Assembly (NCBI GenBank): GCA_049999805.1 | Contig: JBNGIO010006119.1 | Span: 62,211 to 126,210, forward strand | Direction: 5' to 3' | DNA length: 64,000 nt | Origin: Folioceros fuciformis | Lineage: Eukaryota; Anthocerotophyta; Anthocerotopsida; Anthocerotales | The notes under the pieces: generated by a model | What the model was told of the DNA's origin: nothing | The model's database searches: none | Seen by the model: only the letters and a program-made list of their open reading frames with translations | Made by a program: the position numbers and the translations under genes | In this document: positions 21,561 through 31,563 of the stretch, piece after piece | How positions within the stretch are numbered: position 1 is the stretch's first letter | How the letters are laid out: each line of letters opens with the position of its first letter

Positions 21561-22375
21561 CTCATACATGAATGTGACATCTTAGGGGCAATAGGGAGTT
21601 ACAGGCTAAACGAACGAGGGAGTTAAGCCCCCATTCTTGGCTTTTCCCCATTGCAGTTGTTCCCCTTTGTCACAGGGTAAATAAAACTTTCATCTCATTT
21701 TTTTCCTATAAAGTCTTCTTGTTCCCATTTTTTTGGCATTGGTAACCCTCCTTACCAAAACCCTACGATGCCCGGTCCCCGATTTGTTAAACGTCTAAAC
21801 AGGAGACTGTCCGAATCCAGGCCCGGGAACTTACGGGCCTGGGTTGCGGGCTCGGGCCAAACCGCCCTTGGGGTGGGGCGACTTCACCTATAGAATGCAA
21901 GCCTGAAGAGGGCAGGGACGGAGAAAGAGACCAGAAAAGAAGAGAATAAGACAGAGGAAGATTTTATTGAAGGCGGCCCTCCCCTCGCCCATTTGCTTTT
22001 CAACAAAATCTGTATCTTTTCATGAGGAAAAAGGAGTTGCCACCGAGGCATTGATTGTAATTACTTTACATTGGTTGCAAGGAGCCGCGTCCCGCCTTCG
22101 GGACGCGCAAAGCAGGCCCGTCGGAGCGTCTGTTGGCGCCGTGCTACTGGGCGGGCTCCATCTGGATTTGTTTGTGTATGATGCGTGTAACGATGTGCTT
22201 TGCGTGACTGATGTGTTTGGATCCCTGCGGTATGGGCAGCTCTCATTTTGTAGCAGCAAAGCAGCCCTTGTTCTTCAGCTTGGAACAGCGGAAGCGGAAG
22301 GATCTAAAGCTAGGGGAGGGATGACCGTGGCCGTGGGATCGCTTGGCGTGGAAGGTGCAGCATCCGGTTTCTACC
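21561..22375. other. Element downstream flank and promoter region of next gene
   Basis: Contains two AATAAA-type sequences near 21680 and a GC-rich segment. A 22-base perfect hairpin (9-bp arms CGCGTCCCG, 4-base loop) lies at 22086-22107. No gene called; a frame without obvious homology spans 21967-22404. Confidence 0.35.
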
Positions 22376-23482
22376 ATGCATTCTTTTGGTATCCTGAGAC
22401 GTAATACGGCATCAGCTTCTCCTGCTGTCCCGATCGCTGCTGATGCACGTGGTAGGCAGGATCCTCATGCCCTACTTCTCGATCTCGAGCGCTCCATTGC
22501 GTGCCTCGAGCTGGCTCGTGCCAGTGCGCAGCTGGCGGCTCTGTCCAAGTTCGCCGAGTCTCAGCCGCAGGTCACATCGAATGGGACCGCAATTGGCTCC
22601 AAACCCCAAGCGCCGCTGCCAGCAGCCCACGGATCAAGTGCAGGAGGTGCGAGATCTGATGCTGCTGTGGAGAAGGAGGTTGATGGAATTCAGGAATCGA
22701 AGAGGAAATCTGATGCTGCTGAGGAGACGAAGGTCGGCGAAATTCAGGAACTGGAGAAGTCTGCCCTGGATCGGGCAAGACCGTCTGTCACTGGTGGTCA
22801 ACCCAGGGTTCAGATTGCGTGGACGGCGATGGATGTCCTGGGAGAGGATAGGGGATCTGCGGTGGAAGTCATTCATCGGAGAAGGATCGCCGGCAAGGGT
22901 AAACCTACGGCAGATTCGATCCCTCGTCCGGTAGCATCGGGGCCTGCTATCGAAAATGGCAGGGTCGAACAGGGACAGGTGAAGAATTACGATAAAAGTT
23001 TGGCAGATCGAGAGTTTGCGGCCGGGATCTCTGCTCTATCCGGCCAGATGCCGGAGCAAGCCCTGAAACATCTGCGCCTGGCCCTTTCAGCGTGCCCTTC
23101 AGACGAACAGGGGGCTATTCGTAAGATTCAAACCATGATCGAGGGCGCAGAGGATCTGCTCCGGAAGAAGACGGTGACTGAAACAGGTGCTGCCACGAAA
23201 TCCCTTATACAGGTCGGGTCCTTCACTTCAACTGCGGGGCGGGCCGTGCGGCAGGAAGGCTTTCAGGGTCAACCGCATATGAAGGTCTTACAGGTTGGAG
23301 ATATGGAGGCAGCGGACAATGCGTTCAGAGCTGGGGTGACCGCTCTGGAGAAGGGTGAACCTGCCAAAGCTTTGGACTGTTTGGAGAGGGCTGCTAGATT
23401 TTGTCCCGTGGACAGGACTGCTGCATCTTCTAAAATCCAGCTTCTCGTTTCTCAGGCTCTGTTTGAGCTAAGGCAAGGTTAA
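22376..23482 (+). CDS. TPR-like protein of unknown function
   Basis: ATG 22376 has a good context (CTACCATG) and opens a 368-codon frame. I do not recognise the protein. Residues about 30-70 form a Leu/Ala-rich amphipathic helical segment (LLDLERSIACLELARASAQL). The middle is low-complexity, Glu/Lys/Gly-rich. The C-terminal half holds two copies of an approximately 53-residue unit: ADREFAAGISALSGQMPEQA... and ADNAFRAGVTALEKGEPAKA..., both continuing through Ala-Leu, a Cys-Pro and a SKIQ/RKIQ helix. The pattern is that of a TPR-like helical hairpin and shows an internal duplication. It ends LFELRQG-TAA, but the final codons overlap a possible donor (CAAG|GTTAAC), so more exons could follow in 23500-24260. 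Confidence 0.68.
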   Translation: MHSFGILRRNTASASPAVPIAADARGRQDPHALLLDLERSIACLELARASAQLAALSKFAESQPQVTSNGTAIGSKPQAPLPAAHGSSAGGARSDAAVEKEVDGIQESKRKSDAAEETKVGEIQELEKSALDRARPSVTGGQPRVQIAWTAMDVLGEDRGSAVEVIHRRRIAGKGKPTADSIPRPVASGPAIENGRVEQGQVKNYDKSLADREFAAGISALSGQMPEQALKHLRLALSACPSDEQGAIRKIQTMIEGAEDLLRKKTVTETGAATKSLIQVGSFTSTAGRAVRQEGFQGQPHMKVLQVGDMEAADNAFRAGVTALEKGEPAKALDCLERAARFCPVDRTAASSKIQLLVSQALFELRQG

Positions 23483-24395
23483 CTGATGGGCAGCTGGCAT
23501 TCCCACTTCCCGACAAGAGCTCGCCATTCTCCAAGGTATGGACTGTCAGCAGACCATAGTGTATTTGTTTCTTAGGTGCCTTTGACAAAACGAAGACCGT
23601 CAAAAAGTAATTTTCTGTCGTCGTGGCAGGATTCAAAGATTGGTAGCTTGTGTTCAAAGCTGTGCTCGAGGATGCAACAATCATCCCAAACACTGTCCAG
23701 AGCGTGGTGCAGTTTCTTTTTTGCCCTGAGGTATGTATGTCACACGCTGCAGATTGAGAGTTGATATGTTTCGTATATTCTTGGTTTTAACTTCGTTTGT
23801 ATTTGCAGCGGTTGTTTGGGCCCTTCGTTCTCACGCTGCTCGTCGAGAGTGGCACTCGTATTGGTATCATATTGTATGTAAATTATCTTGTCATTACGTG
23901 GACATCACATGCTGTCTTTTCCACGTTTCGTCCTTATTTCCAGCCTGGCCACTGAGTTTCTCTCAAGAAACTGTTTGATAACGTCATCACTGGACGTAGA
24001 ATGTCGTCGCTGCACCCATTTTGGGCATCTCCTGTGCGCTGTCTTTGTACATGCATCAACTTCGGCGATCGCTGCGTGAGTCGCAACGACGGGGCAGATT
24101 TTCCACAGGTTGCCTTTGCTAAGGACGGTTACCAACAAATTCAGAAGTGTTTCAGATGTGGCCTACGGATAAGTGTTTCATGCATGGCCTGGAGAACATC
24201 ACCAGCATCATGCGCAACACAACACCTGATTGCAAAGTTTGTACTTAACAGAGAACGGAAAAGGTAGGCCAGGTAGGCCATAAGTGTCAGGGCTACGCAT
24301 AAATGCCTAATTTGAAACGTCAGCCAAGCCTAGTAAAGAGGACTATGTAGGAAGAGCCGCAGAAACACCGAATAGAAGCGAATCGAAGGGACTAA
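23483..24395 (+). other. Exon-like open stretches, unresolved
   Basis: Several short pieces flanked by good splice signals translate sensibly on the plus strand: LAFPLPDKSSPFSK before GTATGG (about 23495-23536), VFKAVLEDATIIPNTVQS... before GTATGT (about 23655-23731), and RLFGPFVLTLLVESGTRIGI before GTATGT (about 23808-23872). They may be 3' exons of the TPR-like gene or of a separate small gene. I could not join them with confidence or assign a family. Confidence 0.35.
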
Positions 24396-25655
24396 TCAAG
24401 CGCACTGCAGACTGGTAACAAAGAAAACTCCGTCCTTGGTGCCCTGGTCTTGGTTGATGAGGACGTCACAGCTGACGCTGGTTTCAAACTTAGGCTTGAT
24501 GAACTTCCAAAGCACCTGGGAACTGGAACGAATCGCCCCCACAAGCTTGAACGGCATGTCCTGGCCTGAGTCTTCCAGAGCTTGTAACGAAGCTCCGGCC
24601 CCGTGGATGCTGTTGTGGAAGGATTGCACCACCACCTCTTTATTCACCTTGTTCCGTTTGCCTTGCCTGAAACCCGGAGTCTGCGATGGGGAGAGTGTCA
24701 GCATTGCTTAAAGGAAGAGACGCAGCCACGAGTGACAGACATGATGACATGCTCACCTGCCCATCTGCCACGTCCAGCTGTAGAAAGAAGAATTGCAACA
24801 CGAGAGTGTTGTAGTCCATCTTCACATAACTGGATGGGTTATGCAAGGTGAGGATAACTGTAGAATTCATGGTCAAGAGAGTTGAAGGCACCCCGCTGGG
24901 ATCGGTGCCTGGACCCAAGTTGAACTGCTGGATGCTCATGCTCTGCGTCAACCCGACCCACAAGTCGGCAATATGCTTTCGCGCAAACAAAACGAGTCCC
25001 AGCCATAACGATCACGTACCTTGACAGACACTTGCGGGGCCTTAGGCCTCGTGATCAACCACAAGATGAACACGGCCAGAAAGAAGAGCAGCAGCACGAG
25101 GAGCACCCAAAGCGCATACACATAGATCCGCTTCAGCGGCTTGGCAGGTGGCTCCTGCTCCTCCTCCTCAATGGACGTGACCGCCGGGTTCCATTGCACA
25201 TACCCTTTCTTGGAGACAGAGGAGCTGTAGCCCGGCTGCGGAAGAACCCGCCTCGACCCAGGCTTGTGCGAACTGCTGGGCAGGCCATTCACATCATACG
25301 ACTGCGCATTGAAAGACTGCCCATCCGCCTGTGGGGCGAAGTTCCGGGACTCGGACTCGGAATAAGCAGGAGACGCTCTGACGAAGGATCTATGCAATGG
25401 CGAGTCCACAGGGCTGAAATCCTGCGACCGATTCAGCTCCCCAGACCTGGTATCCCTGGAGCGGCCAGCATCACGCGGACGGCCAAGCTCCTGAGACCGC
25501 CCCGGGGTTGGCGTCTCCCCGTAGAAAGAGTCCCGAGAGGGACTCTGCACGAAGTACACCGGATGCCGCGGCGACGGAGGCGGCGAGGTCCCCAGACTAA
25601 GCCCCTCAGAATCCGTAGACTGGTTATGTCTATTCATCCGCCCGTACCTCGACAT
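24396..25655 (-). CDS. LEA_2/NHL-type single-pass membrane protein
   Basis: Member of the plant LEA_2 (NDR1/HIN1-like) group. Three exons join in phase: 25655-25020, 24942-24757, 24680-24396, giving 368 residues. The N-terminus is cytosolic and disordered, with the family signature RHPVYFVQSPSRDS near residue 30. One transmembrane helix follows at about residues 178-200 (IYVYALWVLLVLLLFFLAVF). The remainder is a LEA_2 beta-sandwich: TMNSTVILTLHNPSSYVKM, the VVVQSFHNS strand and a C-terminal FETSVSCDVLINQ. The start MSRYGRMNRH is the first in-frame ATG before the signature. Relatives are reported in membrane-associated stress or cell-wall roles; no specific function can be assigned here. Splice sites are inferred. 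Confidence 0.9.
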
Positions 25656-26959
25656 CTTGCCTCGCTCACCAGACGCGGGCCACCTATCTGCGCTCCTCCG
25701 TCCCAACAAAACCCTCACAACACAGTCACGTATCTCCCATCTCCTTCTCGCATCTCCCCTTCCCCAATGCAAGTGCTGCACTCACCCCGACCCTGCTCCC
25801 CTGCCCTGCTCTACCCCATCCCCAAGCATCTAGATCCAAGCTCCCTCCCGCGGACCCGAGTCTGAATTCCGCATCACAACAGCACAAGGTGAGCGAGCCA
25901 CACACATGCTGGACCTGCACCAACCACTACCAACCACTACCACCTCCGATCCCTTACCTGGCCCGACCACTCCACTCCGCGCCCCGGCACGCCACACACA
26001 CAGACCGACCTGGACCTGCAGCCGTGCTCTTCCCCTCCGCTAGCACTCGCACTCGCACTCGCACCCGCACCCCAGTCCAGGTCGGAGCAAACAACACCGC
26101 TCCCAGCACGGAGCCCTGTCCTGCCAGCCAACGCAGCGGCTGGGCTGCAAGGCAGAGACGCTGGTAGGCGCCCTGCTGCAATACCTTCGCCTCGTGCAGA
26201 CCTGCCTCGCTCCCCCGCCTGTGCTGTGGGCCAGCCAGCGGGAGCCACAAGCTGGAGCCCGGCTGTCTGGCGCTCTCTTTCCTACCCCTTGCCTCGCAGC
26301 GTCGGCAACCGGTCCGCAGCTGCGACCGGTCGGTGGCGCAAACAGGGAGGGAGTTAAGAGTCCGTTAGGCCATGGAGAGCGGTCGCAGCAGGTGAAAGCT
26401 CCTCCAGGCGCGCATTGTAGCTTCTACGGCATGCCGCTCTGATTGGAAGTGGGGCCGGTAAAGGGAGGGCACTCGAAAGGTAGTGCGTCCGTCCCGGCGT
26501 GGGAGGAGGATGGGGCCCGGGCGGGGCCTATCTAGCCCACAAGATCTCTCAATCCCGGGTCCCCTGGGCCCCGCGGGCCCCGGTCGGTCCCTTTGCCTGC
26601 CCGTCCCGGGGCCCAGGTGTAGGCAAGCCTACTAAGCCACTGTAGCCCTCTACTCAGTACCCCACCCAACCAGCTCTACCCGCTGCCAACCATGCACTCC
26701 AATCATTCTCCCGCCGTACGCTTATACCCTTCTGTCTCCCAACTTTGTATGCATGTATTATGTACGTAATTACCATCACGCCACTTACGATTGTACGTAC
26801 ACGTGTACCTCCCGAATGCATTATCTGTCATTGGGCCCGACACCGGACGCCTCCTTTAACGGGACGGGGCCCGGAACGGAAACGGAAACGGGAACGAGAA
26901 CGGGCTTCCTCCCCTAGCCGTCCATGCGAGGCTACGGGGCCTCTTCGTTCTTTCAGCTC
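25656..26959. other. Upstream region of the LEA_2 gene, GC-rich
   Basis: Promoter and 5' UTR of the minus-strand gene, then a very GC-rich stretch at 26500-26640 (GGGCCC-rich) and a short purine-rich hexamer tract (GGAACG/GGAAAC) near 26870-26905. No coding signal. Confidence 0.4.
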
Positions 26960-27290
26960 CACCGTCTCGCATGCAAATCTATGGTTGTTAGGCCACATCA
27001 ACCTGGTTGCAGGCAATGCAGTTCCAAGAATGTGCATCTGCAAGTGTAGTCTTTGTCTTCCCTTCTTCTCCACTCAACCCTCCACGTTGGGCAACAAAGG
27101 TGTGGCATTGGCACCCATTTGCAAGCCGAGCATACCTTCATTCCCCTTGGGCCACGTATAAGGCTTTCTCCACGTTTCTTAAAGCCTTGTGGCAAGGCTT
27201 CTTACAGCAAGAAGAGCTGAGTTGGTCTCATTTTGTGGCCTTCTTTAAAAAGGTCTTCCTTCAAATGCAAGTAGCTCATAATCTCTAGGT
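26960..27290 (+). mobile_element. Second C-terminal relic of the same reverse-transcriptase family
   Basis: Across a frameshift the plus strand reads HTFIPLG (about 27128) and then FLKALWQ...SHFVAFFKKVFLQMQ. The order matches HLFIPLAIETHGAM...FSKFLKT...VVAFLRQRVSIALQ of the element at 18589-21560. Strongly eroded; orientation plus. Confidence 0.55.
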
Positions 27291-27346
27291 TCAATTGTGC
27301 ACATTTTTCAGCACGTTTTGAGGCATATGCTGGCGAACTTTTTTTC

Positions 27347-27430
27347 TTTCCTTCCACCTTGCCTTTTCAAAGCCATGCAAGGTAGACATTTCCTTCCACC
27401 TTGCCTTTTCAAAGCCATGCAAGGTAGACA
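27347..27430. repeat. 42-bp tandem duplication
   Basis: Two identical copies of a unit containing CTTCCACCTTGCCTTTTCAA, with the marker at 27351 and 27393. Confidence 0.93.
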
Positions 27431-27544
27431 ACCATGGACTTCCCTCATTCCTGCTATAAGATGCAAGCCTTTACAAGCAAATGAAGAAGGAGAAGCGTGT
27501 AAGACTATTGCTACCCTTGCATATCTCTACAAATAGGTCATAAT

Positions 27545-27650
27545 CTATATCAATGGACTTCATCATCCACCTATCCTGCTCCGCAGTAAGAATAGTATTT
27601 GGGTGGTCATGGACACATTGTCAAAAAAAACGCCGAATGGCATTTGGCAT
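27545..27650 (+). mobile_element. Ty3/gypsy integrase fragment
   Basis: The plus strand gives SISMDFIIHLSC and, one base out of frame, KNSIWVVMDTLSK. This is the conserved gypsy integrase core (SMDFIxxLP...SIWVVVDRLSK), broken by a single-base frameshift. It is an isolated fossil. Confidence 0.75.
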
Positions 27651-28280
27651 TCTAGCTTCAACAAATCTAAGTTAGCTACAAATGTCGTCCACGCACTTCA
27701 TTCAATTCTCAGGCGATACGCAGGGCTTGGAGACAGAGCGGAGGACACAGAAGGCAAGGGCCGCTGGGCCCAGCATTGACCGGGCACATGGTTTAGAGGT
27801 GCACAACCCCTGGGTCACAGATGAATGCCCTCTGCATCCGCGGGTTTGTCGAACGGGAAATTCCGCCGTGGCGGCTCGAAGGCCGTTCCTTTTCTTTTAC
27901 AACCTTCCGTTTCCAGAAGCACCGAGAGTCAAACGTTGCCCTTGCTCCTGCCTGTCCCTGGCCCCCGGGTAACCAGTTCCCTCTTCCTCGAAAAGTTACG
28001 CCACCGAGAGATGCCAAGGTGCTTTAGACGTGCTGTACTGTACCTAGACACTCACCCGAGTGCCCTACTAAAGCTCGGTAACAATCCACTCCGAGCCAAA
28101 GTGAGGTGCGGACTATTTGAAGGACGCAACGAATGTTTGATGCTCGTCAGCATAGATGCACGCATGGGACCGGGTCACTCAGTCTGAATAACGTTCGGAA
28201 GCACACCACTAGGGATGCGGGAGCTTGAATCGGGAACTTCTTCGGACATAGCTTTTTTCTACGCTGGCTCCGCGGGGCGC
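27651..28280. other. Intergenic
   Basis: No gene recognised. Lies downstream of the PCH2 stop. Confidence 0.4.
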
Positions 28281-30980
28281 TCATCTCTTTTCTGAGGCCA
28301 TGGATGTTCGGTCTGCAAATTCTCTCTCGATGATCAGGTGTAGCGCTTCCAAAAACTTTGAGGTATCCTTTGAGCAGTGCATTGAAGCATGAGCGAGGAA
28401 AGGAAGCTTTCTCAGAGTCCTTCCACTAAAACCCTGCTTATTCAAAAGCGACATTAGGAACTTTCATAGCGGGAAGAGATGACCAACTATAGGAACGACT
28501 TCATCCAAATTGGGGTTCATGCTCACCGCGCATGACTCTGCTATAGAAACCAGGCCATCCGATATTTTCAAAGACTTCACCGTCTTGACGTCAGCAGGAA
28601 TCTTTCCCGAGTTTATCCACTCTTTAACAATTTTGAAGCCTAGTATCTCCTCGTTCTACCGGCCACAATTCAAGTCAGCTCGCAAGAAGGAAACAGTTCT
28701 TGCTCATGACCCAAACGTAAAGCATCCAATGTGCATTCACGCACCTCTGAGACGATTATGCCAGTTCTGAGGAGTTCCTTGATACAAGATTGCAAGATCT
28801 CATACCTTGCCTGAATTGATGGGGGCCCAATGTATGCCTTGATATCTGCTCTGTCGACAAAAGCGATATCTGGACGAAAAAAATTCCACTTCAACAGGAT
28901 CAGACACATGCTCGGACTAACCTGAGGACCTTTGCAGCATGATCCTCGAGATCAACAAGTTCTGTTCTACGACGAATAACAGGACGAACACATCCAGCAC
29001 CAACCGATGGCAGCGGTGATGTTTGACGTTGTGAGCACAAAAACATTGGGCCACGCCTTCAGCCTGTCAAGGTGTGTCAACAGGGCATTCACCACCTGTA
29101 GGAGATCAATCCAATCAGCATCAGTATACAAATATCATGACTCTTCTGAATGAAAAGAGCTCGTGAAGGGGAAAGCTAAAGTGCAGTACCCTAATTGCGT
29201 CAGAAGGCTCTGAACCAGACAGAGCAGCTTGTCGAGCTGCGACTAAGCTTTCAACCTCGTCTGCAAAAACCATCAGAAACAAAGGGTGTGACCCACACAA
29301 ATCTCGTATTTGCAGAAGAGGTAGGTTAAGCTTCTTAACGATGTCGTTCTGTCCTTGTCTAACGGGCCTGATGCTCACAGCCTCGCACCTTACCTATTAA
29401 AATGAATACTAGAACGTCTCCATCTTGAACCAGTTCTTGAATTTTCTGAAAGAGCTGTGTCACCTGAACGAGATAAAAGACCAGCCAGATCAACAAGCAG
29501 GCCCGGATGTGGTCAGGCTCCAGAACAGGCCGGCTCCAACTATCTGGAGAAAAAGATGTTGGGCTTGAAAGTACCAGCTTGCCGCTTTCAGAGAACCACT
29601 TGCTAAATAAAGAATGTGCATTCACCTCCAATAGCTGCGCTTGAGGATACCTGACCGTGTGAGAAAGCACTGACTGAGTATCTGGAGATATATCTGCTGT
29701 GAAAGGACGCAGAGATACTTGAAGCAAAACACAAAGCTCACCTGTCGCTGAAGTACACAGCAAGCTTCTGGGCAAGTGCTTTGCACAGTGACGTTTTCCC
29801 TGTGCCAGGTGGTCCATGGAGTAGCACGACACTGCAATAGAGGATTCTGCAAGGTTAAGACGCCACCTACTGAGCAATCCTTTGGTGCTTCTCTTCAAAA
29901 ACTCTTCACCAGACAAGCTCACCGATTCCACGACACGATATTGGGATCAACTTTTTTGTCCGAAAATTGCAAAGCGCTGGTTGCGTATCTTAGCAACCGG
30001 TTTTTTAGTCCTAGTTCACACACAAGACTGTAGTTGACGTACATCAGTGAAGGTTTACTGACAGCGGGGCCCCTGACGTTGAGAGTTCCAACCTGTCCCA
30101 TAGACCGTGAAATTCCTTCGCCGGAAGAAACCACTCCCGAAAACTCGCCAGGGCACCCGTGTCATCTACGTCTTCTGCTGGTCCCACGTCGTTGAGCTGA
30201 GAGGACATGAAACACTGAGGCGTGGGAAAAAAAATTTGGATCCAATGCCTGAAATTGTTAGGAAGTCCAGGAGAGAACGTGCAACCACCTGGTAGACATG
30301 AACGTCCAACTTCACTTGCCAGAAAAGCAGAATATCCTCTTCATCGTGACGAGCGTCTGACAAGTCACAGCATCACAAAATGCACAATTTTCTGCATTCT
30401 ACAGTCTGATCGCTCGCAGAAATTGCTGTGAAACATATACTTCATTGACATGCTCATTGTGGACACTTACCTGCATCGCATATGCTAATGCTTTCAACGT
30501 TGGTTCGAAGAAATGGATCATCAGTTTCCGACAGAGCTATAGGACCATCGACATAGGTCAGACTCCGCTTTTCCAGCATCCTGCTCATTAAATTTCGGAA
30601 TCCATTCAGTTGTGTTGCTCGCTTCCTTGACCCGATGAAACTTAGCCAGATCATTTCCTACTTTCAAGCAGATGAACAACACAGCAGATCTGTTTGACAT
30701 CACGTGTGAGAACCTCTCGACTGCCACGCGGACGTCATCGTTTCGAGCTGTGCTGGAGGATTTGAGGCAGACTTCCACTGTCGAGAGTCGGAGACAATGC
30801 TTCTAGTCACAGACGAAGAATTCAAAGGGCCAACATAAAACAATTGGTGTAGCTGCTAGAGTGAACTATCATGAGATTACCAGCTATTTGAACTTTTTCG
30901 GTAGGCAAAGGATGCAACTGCAGCTGGTCAGTTTCGGACCGCAGCATTTCTATGGTCGCAAATCGCGATCCTAGGTCCAT
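28281..30980 (-). CDS. PCH2: Pachytene checkpoint AAA+ ATPase PCH2/TRIP13
   Basis: Hexameric AAA+ remodeller of HORMA-domain proteins (ASY1/HOP1 in meiosis, MAD2 in mitosis). The order of exon translations matches human TRIP13 throughout: start [13 protein letters not shown] (30980); [16 protein letters not shown] (exon from 30777); [16 protein letters not shown]; a region with [33 protein letters not shown] ending SWNR; Walker [21 protein letters not shown] (about 29830-29770); [17 protein letters not shown] type block (29655-29570); Walker B completed across an intron as [27 protein letters not shown]; sensor [23 protein letters not shown]; and the C-terminal [13 protein letters not shown], ending in TGA at 28281-28283. 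All catalytic motifs look intact. At least ten exons; not every boundary was fixed. Confidence 0.93.
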
Positions 30981-31563
30981 GGAGGTTGCCACACACTGCA
31001 CGACAATGTCATGAGAAGAGTTTGGCTAACTCGAAGGATTCTTGCAGAGCGGTGCCCTCGAGCCACGACAGATTAAGCCATGGCAAAACTCGTGAAATGC
31101 TAGCGAAGACCAAGCATGATAGTCTGATCACCTCCTCAGTTTCCGTAGACGAGAAGCCTCCGAGTCTCGATATCTAGCCTATCTGAGGCAATGTGAAGCA
31201 CTCGGAGCAAAATGCGAAGAACTCTGAGCGTAACAGCTACCTCGGAATGATGTTCAGAGATACGCCAGCGTGCGCGTCACATTTCCCGCGTTTCTATCGG
31301 TGAACGAGTGGTTCGGGGGACACAATTAGCTCTACAGTCTAAGGAACAAAAGGCGGATTTGCGTGATGTTGTTCCGACTACGTATGAATCGGTCTCTTGA
31401 TAGTCTCGTTATTTGCACAGAAAACCCAACTCCCCACATTGGAGTAATTTCGCAACTCCGAATATCCAAGCGATTTCAGCACATCCTCGAGACTAGGAAC
31501 AGCTCCAACACGAAAAGAAAAGTGTCACCCAAGGGTAATTATGCATGGCATGCCACCTGACCC

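Noticed and set aside
22086-22107. Perfect 9-bp-stem hairpin (CGCGTCCCG arms)
   Set aside because: Short GC hairpins occur by chance and there is no T-tract or other context; no function can be supported.
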